This document shows positions 45,263 through 55,154 of a stretch of 64,000 nt of DNA, in pieces. Both the position numbers and the translations under genes were made by a program. The notes beneath the pieces are model-generated. The model saw only the letters and a list, made by a program, of their open reading frames with translations, searched no databases and was not told the origin of the DNA. Source of the DNA: Primula veris (lineage: Eukaryota > Streptophyta > Magnoliopsida > Ericales > Primulaceae). Each line of letters starts with the position of its first letter. Position 1 is the first letter of the stretch. The stretch is from positions 2,565,816 through 2,629,815 of the forward strand of contig OY821742.1 of the NCBI GenBank assembly GCA_963682055.1. The letters run 5' to 3'.

Positions 45263-45360
45263 CACTACAAGAAAATGACCCATTTTAACAAAAAATAAAA
45301 GAAATCTATGTATTTTAATCAAAATCTTAAAAAAAATAAAAAATGCCACCCCCCTAATAT
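45263..45360 (+). mobile_element. CACTA-type terminal remnant
   Basis: CACTACAAGAAAATGACC is the canonical CACTA TIR start. The following sequence is AT-rich without clear subterminal repeats and no partner end was found. Confidence 0.45.
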
Positions 45361-45899
45361 TAGGAAAAAAAACTCGTAGTGTATGAAAAGAAATATATAA
45401 ACACGCCCCCTCTTATTTAGCGTTCATGGTTCCGTCACCACGCCTAACTCTCAATGGAGATGAAGATAACTAGCTATATTGAGGATTACAACCATTTGCA
45501 GAGTTTTCCCGATCACCAACACAAATTCTCATAATTTACTGACTCAAAGCAAATATACCTTGGAGACTAAAAATTATTGAAAAATAATGCTAATGAGCCC
45601 GATAGACTCAACCAGACTCTCAACACACTAGTTCTTAATGTAAATTTAGAATTTCATTCACCCCGAAATTTAAGAGTCTGCTATTCGGTTATATATTTAA
45701 TATTTTTGTAATAACCTGAGTATATATATATATATATTGAATTAATAAATGTCTTTATATAACTATAATATTTTATTTTATTTTTATTTTTTTTAAAAGA
45801 AAGAGGAAACAAAAGGGATTTATATGTAGGAATATCTTTAGTAAAAATAAGTGGGGTCCACTTTGTTTTTATCTTTACCTCTTCAGCCTTTGAATAGAT

Positions 45900-48020
45900 A
45901 TACAGAATAAAGAAAAAAAAGAGGCAGAGATATATATATACACAGATAGAAAGAAAGATACAGAGAGATAGAGATGGATATATATATATATATAAACACT
46001 TTTTAAACCCAGTTTTCTTTTGAATCGATTATCCGTTTTTCAATCCGTCTTCTCCGTTACATAGCTATCGCAGAGGAGAGTATTTTGAGGTATATATTCA
46101 GTATTTTTTTTCCCTTTTCAAGTCTGTTTTGATCCTTTAAAAGGCTGTAATTTATCTTTATTGTGGGCAGTTTTTTAACAAGTCCTTTTGTTGCGTCGCT
46201 CGTGGGTTTGAGCTGAGTTTGGAGGCTAATCACGAGGAGTTTCAGCCCTTTTTATTACCTGCCTATCGTAGCGTATCTGTCCAGACCTTTTGAGCTTCGA
46301 TTAAGGTACCGTTTCGGTACTGAAAGGGGAGTCTTCCGTGTTTTATGCGGGAATCGCTTTCCTGCCTGTGTTTATTTATTATTGGTTGTAGAAGCAATAT
46401 TTCTTGTGATTATTAGTGATATATCTTAACTAGTAGATTAGACTTTATGTTGAAGAATTATAGATTTCAAGTTTGTTTTTTTTTTCTTTTCCTTTTCTGT
46501 TGCTGGGGAACAGTATGGCATCTCAAATACAGTTAAGTCAGCTTTGTTTCATTCAATTAGTATGCTCAGAAGCTGGTCCTTTGTGCTTAGTTATTCAGCT
46601 TAACTAATTCACTGAAGTAGTGAATTATTAGCTCATAAGTTACTTTATAAAAAAAAAAACTTAAAAAATATAAGATGTTAAAATCATGTTCGGTAGAGAT
46701 TAAGCAATATTTAGGTAGTACAAGAAACCAGGGTTCCAAATACAAGCTTGATTTATAAGCATGTTAATGTGTATTAATGCCTGAATAGTCTGACAGAGCA
46801 GGTTGTTTGAGTAGACTTAAATTCTTAAACGAAGCTTGGGTATTGAATGTTTCAAGTTAAATTCTGATTAATTAAAATATAAGGTTCTTCCGCTAATTTG
46901 TAGTGATGATTATTGCGGTATTTTTTTTCCCCCTCCATCCTTCAAATTTGAAATATTTGTTTGTTTACTGTAGTTGAGATTATTCGATTGTATTATCAGC
47001 TTATTCTAAATTACAAAGCCTGTTATTTGTGTACACAGCTGAAATTGCTCTTTTACTGTTATTTAGATTAGTTGTTAAGCGATTATTACGGTGTATCAGT
47101 TTGTTAGTAAGCTTCAAAAGGTTTGCAGGTGACCCTGTGCAACTTACGCGGATATGTACATAGTTTATATTCTCCTATTCTGTATAGAGTTGATACTACG
47201 TTAATCATGATTTAATAGCTGAACTTTCGATATCCAGTAGTGGTTGTATAAATCCTGCTATTTAATTTACAGTTAAAATGAAGAAAAATGGGGAGTTGAA
47301 GGGGGTCGGATGTAGATGAGTTGGTTGTCAGTCGGTTGTTGTTGTCAGTCTTTTATATTTCTTTTAGGGTTCACGTGCCAAAGGGGTTTCCGGTGGGCCT
47401 GGTGTTCACGGAAAATACGGCAATAGCCGGCGTATGGTTTCATGAGGAGTTGACTCCATACGTGGATCTGAGGAGTGATCCGGCACTTTATTTGTGAATC
47501 CGACTTTATACACATTTGAGTCGTTTATCGAGTCACGCCACTTGGCGTAAGTAGTTGTAGTAGAGGAGGTTAGCGGAGGAGAAATAAAAAGATAAAATAC
47601 ATATATAATAACTAAATATATATGCATTGCATCATTTATTTATTTTAGTTCGTTGACGTATATATATATATAATGAATAGTTGACTCACTCTTTTTCTTC
47701 GTTTTCTTGTCCTTGTTTATTTTATTATTTTAGGTGGAGGTTCAGATGTACTGGGTTCCAGGACCGGTTAAGCTGGTGAGCGGGCTAGATTTTGGGTTGT
47801 GCGGATAGCCTAGACACTCAGAGCCTATTTAGTTTGGTGTAATACTTTGTAAAGGATGTACATTAAGAGTAGTTATGTAGAAAACGTACTAATGTAATAT
47901 AATATTTTTTGTGTAATATAAGTCAGAGAAGTGTGCTTAGAAAGTTGTATTTTATTCTAGTGTGTTTTCTTTAGTTTTCCAATTCATGTCTCGGGTTTTG
48001 ACTGAAATCTGGGGCGTGAC
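45900..48020 (-). mobile_element. Probable Ty3/gypsy-type LTR relic
   Basis: Read on the minus strand the segment begins TGTCACGCCCCAGATTTCAG, the usual start of long chromovirus-type LTRs, followed by ACATCTGAACCTCCACCT, a GTGAGTCAAC stretch and then a long sequence with no ORF or protein domain. A TATA-like stretch and leader-like sequence are near 45970-46090. No matching TGTCACGCCCC lies on the plus strand near 45900, so the far end is missing or truncated. No gag or pol sequence is seen, so it would be a solo or broken LTR. An alternative is a non-coding transcription unit on the plus strand. Confidence 0.4.
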
Positions 48021-48440
48021 AATTTTTAATTAATTTTTAAGTTTAGGATAGTCTCAAATAGGGTTCTATAATATTATATTTGAGTTTTTATTTTGTTGAA
48101 TTGTCAAATAAAATATATTAAAATCATTAAAATTTTAAATATTTTTAATTAATATTTAAGTTTAGGGTAGTCTCAAATAGGGTTCTATAATATTATATTT
48201 GAGTTTTTATTTTGTTGAATCGTCAAATAAAATATATTAAAATCATTAAAATTTTAAATATTTTTAATTAATATTTAAGTTTAGGGTAGTCTCAAATAGG
48301 GTTTTATAATATTATATTTGAGTTTTTATTTTGTTGAATCGTCAAATAAAATATATTAAAATCATTAAAATTTTAAATATTTTTAATTAATATTTAAGTT
48401 TAGGAGAGTTTCAACTATGGTTTCATAAATATTATATTTG
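48021..48440. repeat. Tandem repeat, 119-bp unit, about 3.4 copies
   Basis: GTTTAGG(A/G)TAGTCTCAAAT recurs at 48041, 48160 and 48279, with a diverged unit at 48398. The first three units are almost identical. The array starts exactly where the LTR-like sequence ends. Confidence 0.9.
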
Positions 48441-48704
48441 GGGTTTTATTTTTATTTTGGTTGGTTGTCAAAAGAATTCTAAAAATTACATAAAGGATTG
48501 TCTGGTAATCAGTCTGATGGCATTACTCCTAAAAATTCTTATTCGTGAAACTGTTAAAAGAACCTAGAAGGTCTTATATATAAGTTACTCTAGATGGTAT
48601 GTTCTGAATTTATGCTTTGCATTTAAGAAGCACAACATTCCTATTGAGATTTAAAACTTTTCTTACTTTGTACTCAAACAAGATTTTCAATTTAAGTGAC
48701 TTAG

Positions 48705-48707
<3 letters not shown>

Positions 48708-48747
<40 letters not shown>
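48708..48747. repeat. (AT)n microsatellite
   Basis: About 20 TA dinucleotides without interruption. Confidence 0.95.
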
Positions 48748-48749
<2 letters not shown>

Positions 48750-48891
48750 AGTAAAATTACCATGTTTTGGATTTCCATATTCTTAAAGTGATTTAGTACA
48801 CAAGGGTTTCTAGGTTGTATACAAATATGAAAGATCTCATCAATGGGGAATGACAATAATTTAAACCTTTATCTGTACATGGAGTCGTTAT

Positions 48892-49493
48892 CAGGGGCGG
48901 ATTTAGCAGGGGACAGGGGAGTCCGCCACCACTCTAAAAATTTTAAAAACGATTTTTTTATAGAGAAAATTTCAGAAAACTAGGTTATGTATATTAATAG
49001 TCCACATAAGATATACAATCATGTTTAACTCATATGGTAATCCTTACTAAAATTGAATAAGAAATCATTGGTTCGATTATTTACTATCATAACTTTTTTG
49101 CTTACTTCTTTCGTGTTCATTTAGTTACAACTTTTTTGTTTACTTCTTTCGTGTTCATTTAGTTACAACTTTTTTGTTTACTTCTTTCGTGTTCATTTAG
49201 TTACATGAGTAGCACTTCGTTACTCGTTATTTTCAATAACATCCCTATATTTCTATCTTTTTTCTTAAAATCTACAAATACTCTTTGAATACTTCATTTA
49301 ATTATTAGCAAAAAAGAATAAATTATAATTTTAAATTTACTGTGTTTTTTACCATTACCAACTCGTTTTTTTTAACTTTCAGAATAGATTTTTAAACTCA
49401 GTTTTCGATTATTTTAAACATTGTTTTTTTTAAAATTCTAGTAGCAAATTTTTTTCTACGACCTCCCACGATATCATCCTAGTTCCGTCCCTG
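48892..49493. mobile_element. Non-autonomous hAT element with 8-bp target duplication
   Basis: The 602-bp element begins CAGGGGCGGATTTAG and ends, on the minus strand, CAGGGACGGAACTAGG: typical hAT TIRs. Flanking GTCGTTAT is duplicated exactly (48884-48891 and 49494-49501). There is no transposase; the interior holds a 3 x 38-bp repeat. The paralogous segment near 52150-52185 is an empty site. Confidence 0.88.
49091..49204. repeat. Three exact-type 38-bp tandem units inside the hAT element
   Basis: AACTTTTTTG(C/T)TTACTTC followed by TTTCGTGTTCATTTAGTTAC, three times; only one base differs between the units. Confidence 0.95.
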
Positions 49494-50120
49494 GTCGTTA
49501 TGTAATATTTGTTAACTGTAGCTTCTTGGCTTCGAATTATTTTTTCTAGACTTGTCATTCTGTCTACGTAGTTTCTTGTGTAATTGTTCGTCTTTTCTTT
49601 TCTAGGAAGGAAAATAATATTTCTTGGAATGGAGTACTATATTGTTAAAACTTAAAAGCTAAAATTGACTAGCTACTTGATTAGTGAGTATGTATTAATA
49701 CATCAAACAAGAATAATGAAAAAGGAACTAATCTTATACAAATATGATGACTTCAATGATCATATATGATATGCATATGCTAGAAGTAAGTTAAAGAGAT
49801 TTACAGTATTACAGACAATTTAGTCGAGGAGACGTCCCGTCCGTTTCGAGGTAAATTTTATGCTCAATTACTCGTTTTTCTTGTGCATTTTTATAATCAT
49901 ATACATCAATCTGGTCTGAAAAATGCTAAATAACATCGTAATGTTCCTTCCACTCTTTACTAGAAAATTAGGCAAATGTAATACAAAAATTCATTTTTTT
50001 CTGATCATTTGTGTGTATGTTAGGCCGCAGTTTCGCTTAAGGTATTTCGTAGTCATGAAGGAAATTAGCTCATAAGACAACACACCATGGAACAAATTGC
50101 TGATAAGCTCATTGAAGTGA

Positions 50121-51287
50121 TCAAACACCCGAGAGAGACTCGATATAGTGATCAGCAAACCAAAAGTTTTCCAGTGAAAAATTTGTCATACTCTCATTTT
50201 CATTATGCAATGAAGAATCCCATACAATTGTGTATGTTTTTGTCTCGATGTTGTAACATAGGATTTTTCCAGGTAATTGCAACACTATGAACGACTCTAA
50301 ACCTTGCTCTCCTGTTATGATTGAAAGTATACGAAAAGAATAGCTTTCAAAATCCACTTGACGCCTCCTCTCTTCCATCATCTCCGGAAACGCAAGTCCA
50401 ATTTTTTCAAGATCGACATTGTACTTCACAACCCATCCTGAATAATCTCTTTCCATCTCATATATATGAAACTTTGTCGCTCGATAATTCTCAACTAGAT
50501 GCAAATGCCCATGTGATTCACCAGATGGTCTAAATTCCCTCATATACGAATTACTGGCGGACAAAGGAAGCACAGGCATAGCTCCTAAACGCTCTTCTTC
50601 GACATGAAAATAGAATGAATCCTCTCGAGTATTTAACCAATGAATTGACCCGTTCCAATATACCCCGCCATGGAACTGTATATAATCTTCTTGTAGAATT
50701 GGTTCACCCGAGATCCTCCATGATTGGGTTTCGGATGAATATATTTCGATTTGGTAAAAGTAGTCTGATCCATAGACTGTGTACGAGATGCATACTACTT
50801 TGTAGTTTGGCGATTTTGACGGGTCAAAAGCTAAACACATATCTTGAACATAAGGCAGATTTTGGTGAGGAAGGACCCGGAATTTCTTTGTCGTAGGGTT
50901 GAGAATTACATCTCTTTCTTTTCGCTCACTCTCAATAAGCGCATGACAACACAACAACCCGTTGCATGAGCTCAATATCCGCAAGTTTTTTAATCCCTTG
51001 AATGGCATGATGGGTTGAGATTGTTTGTTATAGTTATTAAGTGAGATGAACCCGAGCTTAGAGTCCGAACAAGACGTGTGTAAAAATAGGCCAGAGACGG
51101 AGATTGGGTCCGGGTTCAGACGACAGACAAAGAAGGGGTCAACGATGAGAGAAAACCAACTTTTGGACACGGATTGGAAACGAAATATTGATTTTGTGGG
51201 TAGGCGGACTAGGATCTCTGTTAAGAGGTCCTGGTCGTCGATGACTTTTTTAGCGGAAGTAGGAGTCTTTCCGTCGTTGGTCGACAT
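50121..51287 (-). CDS. F-box protein with FBA-type C-terminus, gene 1 (intronless)
   Basis: A single 388-codon ORF. The N-terminal F-box (about residues 16-60) reads DQDLLTEILVRLPTKSIFRF followed by QSVSKSWFSLIVDPFF. The rest is an F-box-associated interaction domain with GLLCCHAL, VILNPTTKKFRVLP, LAFDPSKSPNYKVV, IEIYSSETQSWRIS and GGVYWNGSIHWL. Such proteins bind SKP1 through the F-box and present substrates to SCF ubiquitin ligases; the target cannot be inferred. It is a close tandem paralog of 52671-53849: both end FWFADHYIESLSGV or FWFADYYIESLSGV, and similarity continues into both flanks. A TATATAG motif lies about 50 nt upstream of the ATG. The frame is intact. Confidence 0.93.
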   Translation of the reverse strand: MSTNDGKTPTSAKKVIDDQDLLTEILVRLPTKSIFRFQSVSKSWFSLIVDPFFVCRLNPDPISVSGLFLHTSCSDSKLGFISLNNYNKQSQPIMPFKGLKNLRILSSCNGLLCCHALIESERKERDVILNPTTKKFRVLPHQNLPYVQDMCLAFDPSKSPNYKVVCISYTVYGSDYFYQIEIYSSETQSWRISGEPILQEDYIQFHGGVYWNGSIHWLNTREDSFYFHVEEERLGAMPVLPLSASNSYMREFRPSGESHGHLHLVENYRATKFHIYEMERDYSGWVVKYNVDLEKIGLAFPEMMEERRRQVDFESYSFRILSIITGEQGLESFIVLQLPGKILCYNIETKTYTIVWDSSLHNENESMTNFSLENFWFADHYIESLSGV

Positions 51288-52670
51288 TTAATCAGTGGCT
51301 AAAATTTTAATGAAGAAAAAGACCAGTTATAACGCCTATATATCAAATGTATATTATAAATATACATACAAATGAACACGTTATAGTGGCTTCAAAGAAA
51401 GGCATGAAACACACATTTTTTACTTGCAGCAAATTAAATGACCTCAGTTAGAATAATTAAAGATAAAGTAAAATAATAACAAAGATGACAAGAGCACAAC
51501 TTAGTCAAATTATCATGGAGTAAAGCTAAAACGACATCTAATTAATTTTAGCAAAATAATATTACAAAACCTATTATCAACACACATCATCTAGAATGTT
51601 CAACTTTAATTCCATGGTGACTTTTAGTTTTTTTTTTTTTTTTAACGATAAGCTTCGGTTCGGAGAGCGAAAGTACATTATTAGATTCGGCTAAAATGAG
51701 ACTAAGCATAAAGGTGCTGGGCAAGATATTGGAACTCAAATGGGAGGGCTTGATATATACATGTCCTTGATGCTATTTTCATAACATACCCGCATGCACG
51801 CGCACACATGCACACATGCACACGCACATTTGGGTGAATATTCTTCGTGTTATCACCGCGGACTAGGTATAGCTTAACCATGTATATCACCGTGTCTAGT
51901 GCGTTGCCATCTTTATTATTTATGTCCGTTGCATATATTTCTCAAATTATTTATTATTATTATATGATACTGAGATCCAGACAATATGAGTGTCAAAAGA
52001 TATCGGAATAGTTCCAAACGTATTACATAATCTCTTTGTATCTATACATAGCTTACAAGTTCGTAATTTATGATTTAGCACAAGGATACAAGGTCATATA
52101 TACGAGTACGAAGGTTTTCAAGAACAAGAAACGATATATACGATTAACAAATTTATCCGTACATTGAATCGTTATGGAATTTTTTTACCCGAAATTTCTC
52201 CAAACTTAATATACTATTATCTGGTTTTATGTATTTTTGATCAAGTATATTTCTTTGTTGCCAATTTGAATTTCTAGCATGATCATGTAGTAATATTTTA
52301 ACTTCATTAATCGAACTAATCAATTGAATATATTGATGATTTGGCAATTAGAAGCTTCCAAGCGAAATGTTTAGAGTACGATATTACTTAAATATGATTA
52401 GCAACTTGATTAGTGAATATTCTATCATAAGGTTCCATTTATTTCTTGGTAAATTTCCTACAAAATCATGGTTTTAAATATTTTTTTCTTCTGCTAGTAT
52501 ATAAATATAAACATATAAAAAAATGAAAAGGGCTACGAATCGATCGTAACCTTCTAATGTTCACTAGAAAGTTTGGCAATTGAGTAATTCTTATTCAAGA
52601 AAAATTATCCGCGTATATGTTACGCCATAATCAAACCTTCGAACAAATTGATAACAAGGCAAATGGTTGA
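51288..52670. other. Spacer between the F-box paralogs
   Basis: No gene recognised. 51300-51640 is the 5' flank of F-box gene 1 and resembles the 5' flank of gene 2 (AATA(A)TAC/TTACAAA...ATCAACAC). 52050-52670 is the 3' flank of gene 2 and resembles 48760-50120 without the hAT element. A short CACACGCA-type purine/pyrimidine repeat is at 51790-51830. Confidence 0.6.
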
Positions 52671-53849
52671 TCAAACACCCGAGAGAGACTCGATATAGTA
52701 ATCAGCAAACCAAAAGTTCCTCAGTGAAAATTCTATATCACTCCCATTTTCGGTACGCCATGAAGAATTCCACACAATTGTATAAGTCTGTGTCTCGAGG
52801 TTGTAACATATGATTTTTCCAGGAACCTGCAGCACTATAAACGACTCCTTCCCTTGATCTTCTCGTATGATAGATAGTATATCGAAAGAATAGCTCTCGA
52901 AATCCACTCTATGCATCCTCTCTAACGGGTGCTTTTCCATCATCTCCGGAAAGGCAATTCCAATCTTTTCAAGATTTACATTGTACTTCACAACCCATCC
53001 TGAATAATCTCTTTCCATCTCGTATATAGAAAAATTTGTAGTTCGACCATATATCTCAACAAGATGCAAATGCCCACATGATTCGCCAAAATGCCTAAAT
53101 TCCCTTGTATACCAATTACTTGCGGACAAAGGAAGCATAGGCAAAACTCCTAGACGCTCTTCTTCAACATGAAAATAGAACGACTCTTCACGAGTACTAT
53201 GCCAATTAATCGCTCCATTCCAAAATACTCCACCATGAAACTGTATGTAGTTCTCTCGTTGGATTGGTTCGCCACATACTGTCCATGATTGAGTTTCAGA
53301 TGAATATACTTCGATACGATATAAGCACTCTATTCCAGAGATTGTGTACGAAACGCAAACAATTTTGTAGTTTGACGATTTCCATGGGTCAAAAGCTAAG
53401 CACATATCTTGAACATAAGGGAAATTAGGTTGAGGGAGAACCCGAAATTGCTTTGTCGTAGGGTTGAGAATCACATCCACTTCCTTCCGTTCACTTTCAA
53501 GAATCGCATGGCAACATAATAGCCCATTGCATGAGTTCAGTATCGACACATCTATTAATCCAGGGAATAACATAAGAGATTGGGATTGTTTATCGAAGTT
53601 TTTAAGATAGACAAACCCAAGTTTAGCGTCGGAACAAGGCTTGTGCAAAAATAGGGCAGTGACTGTATTTCGGTCAAGATTTAGACGACGGATAAAGAAG
53701 GGATTACTGATGAGAAAAAACCAATATTTAGACACGGGTTTAAAGCGAAGGATTGATTTTATGGGTAAGCGAACCAGGATCTCGGTTAAGAGGTCGTGGT
53801 TGTCGAAGACCATTTTAGCCGAGGGAGGAGTATTTTCTTGGTTGAACAT
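52671..53849 (-). CDS. F-box protein with FBA-type C-terminus, gene 2 (intronless)
   Basis: A single 392-codon ORF collinear with the protein at 50121-51287. The F-box reads NHDLLTEILVRLPIKSILRF followed by KPVSKYWFFLISNPFF. The associated domain has GLLCCHAIL, VILNPTTKQFRVLP, LAFDPWKSSNYKIV, IEVYSSETQSWTVC and GGVFWNGAINW. It carries four extra residues overall, including HPLERMH in the stretch before VDFESYSF. Predicted role is an SCF substrate adaptor; the substrate is unknown. A TATATATATATAA stretch lies about 50 nt upstream. The two genes are in direct orientation about 1.4 kb apart, as expected from a local tandem duplication. Confidence 0.93.
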   Translation of the reverse strand: MFNQENTPPSAKMVFDNHDLLTEILVRLPIKSILRFKPVSKYWFFLISNPFFIRRLNLDRNTVTALFLHKPCSDAKLGFVYLKNFDKQSQSLMLFPGLIDVSILNSCNGLLCCHAILESERKEVDVILNPTTKQFRVLPQPNFPYVQDMCLAFDPWKSSNYKIVCVSYTISGIECLYRIEVYSSETQSWTVCGEPIQRENYIQFHGGVFWNGAINWHSTREESFYFHVEEERLGVLPMLPLSASNWYTREFRHFGESCGHLHLVEIYGRTTNFSIYEMERDYSGWVVKYNVNLEKIGIAFPEMMEKHPLERMHRVDFESYSFDILSIIREDQGKESFIVLQVPGKIICYNLETQTYTIVWNSSWRTENGSDIEFSLRNFWFADYYIESLSGV

Positions 53850-54084
53850 TTATTCTTTGGTTTAAATGTCAATGAAGATAACACTAAAGCTAGAATGTCT
53901 ATATATATATAAACATAGGAGTATAAAATATTTGGTTTCTATGTATGTAAAACAGTAATATCGTTGGGTTGTGAATATCATATTTACAATGGCTGGCTGG
54001 CCTGGGGCAGGCATATTTTCATAACAAAGGAATATGGCCTCGGTTATAAAATTAATTTTTCGGAAAATAAGCAAGCCGAAAGAG

Positions 54085-54190
54085 TGCAATAAGTCATACA
54101 AGCAAGCATAACGAACAAAAATATTACAAAACTTAGTGCAATAAGTCATATTAAGCAAGCCAAACGAACAAAAATAATACAAACTTACCA
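54085..54190. repeat. Two-copy tandem repeat upstream of F-box gene 2
   Basis: GTGCAATAAGTCATA followed by AAGCAAGC and AACGAACAAAAATA occurs twice with about 54-bp spacing. Confidence 0.8.
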
Positions 54191-54307
54191 TCAACACGTC
54201 ATTGAAAATGTTGCCCTACATTTGGACCTCTTCTTTTTCTTTTTAAATTAAAAAATAAGCTTGGTTTGTAGAGAGAGTGAAAATGCAAAAAATACAATAA
54301 GAATCCA

Positions 54308-54973
54308 TAGTTTTTTTCTAAAATAGGCTCATTGGTCTAGAAAAATCCCAGAATGGTCTAGCTTTTTTTAAAATTCTCAATATGGTCTACCTCTTTATCT
54401 TCGTTAATTGAATTGATGATGTTTTAAAAAATTAAATACTACTTCGTCAATTGAATTGACGAAGTTGGTAAAAAAATATTTAAATACTACTAGTTGGTAA
54501 AAAAATATTTAAATACTACTTCGTTAATTCAATTGACGAAGTTGACAAAAAAATCTTGTTCTGTAACTAACCAGTCGACCGGTCGACTGTATAAACGACC
54601 GGTCGTTATGTTTCAGACGACCGATCGTTCTGAAAAAGCGATCGCTCGTTTTTTCAGTGTGGTCACTGGAACAATTTCTTCCCAAAACGACCGATCGAAA
54701 TTTCAAAACGACCGATCGAAATTCGATAAAAAAAATTAAATTCGAACTTCGTCAATACAATTAACGAAGTAGTATTTAATTATTTTTATGAACTTCGTCA
54801 ATTCAATTAACAAAGTTCTATTTAATTTTTTATGAACTTCGTCAATTCAATTAACGAAGTTCTATTTAATTTTTATAAAGTTCGTCAATTCAATTAACGA
54901 ACATAAACAGGTAGACCATATTGGGTATTTAAAAGAGAGGTAGACCATTCTGGGATTTTTTGGAAAAAAACTC
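54308..54973. mobile_element. Palindromic Mutator-like non-autonomous element, 9-bp target duplication
   Basis: The left end AGTTTTTTTC...AAAAATCCCAGAATGGTCTA is mirrored at the right end, where the minus strand has AGTTTTTTTCC...AAAAATCCCAGAATGGTCTA and then CAATATGGTCTACCT. AAGAATCCA flanks the element on both sides (54299-54307 and 54974-54982). A 9-bp duplication with long TIRs fits the Mutator superfamily. The interior holds several ACTTCGTCAATTNAATTNACGAAGT palindromes and a core of CGACCGATCG-type palindromes, but no protein-coding capacity. Confidence 0.8.
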
Positions 54974-55154
54974 AAGAATCCAATCCAAATAAACTAACAG
55001 AAAAATAAAAAAACAATTGTCGTATTATTGATCTGCCACCCAGTGATTACACAAGTAAAACAATTGTAGCCTTTCTAAATCAAATTTCCAAAATATACAA
55101 AATAAGTCGACTGGAAAGAGGACCATATCTCATAACGACGACCGGCGTCTTACT

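Noticed and set aside
47406..47627. 73-residue minus-strand ORF starting with a hydrophobic segment (MHIYLVIIYVFYLF)
   Set aside because: It lies within the LTR-like segment, matches no family I know and has no promoter or partner exon.
50321..51291. Plus-strand ORFs opposite the F-box genes
   Set aside because: Shadows of the minus-strand F-box coding sequences, which have clear domains.
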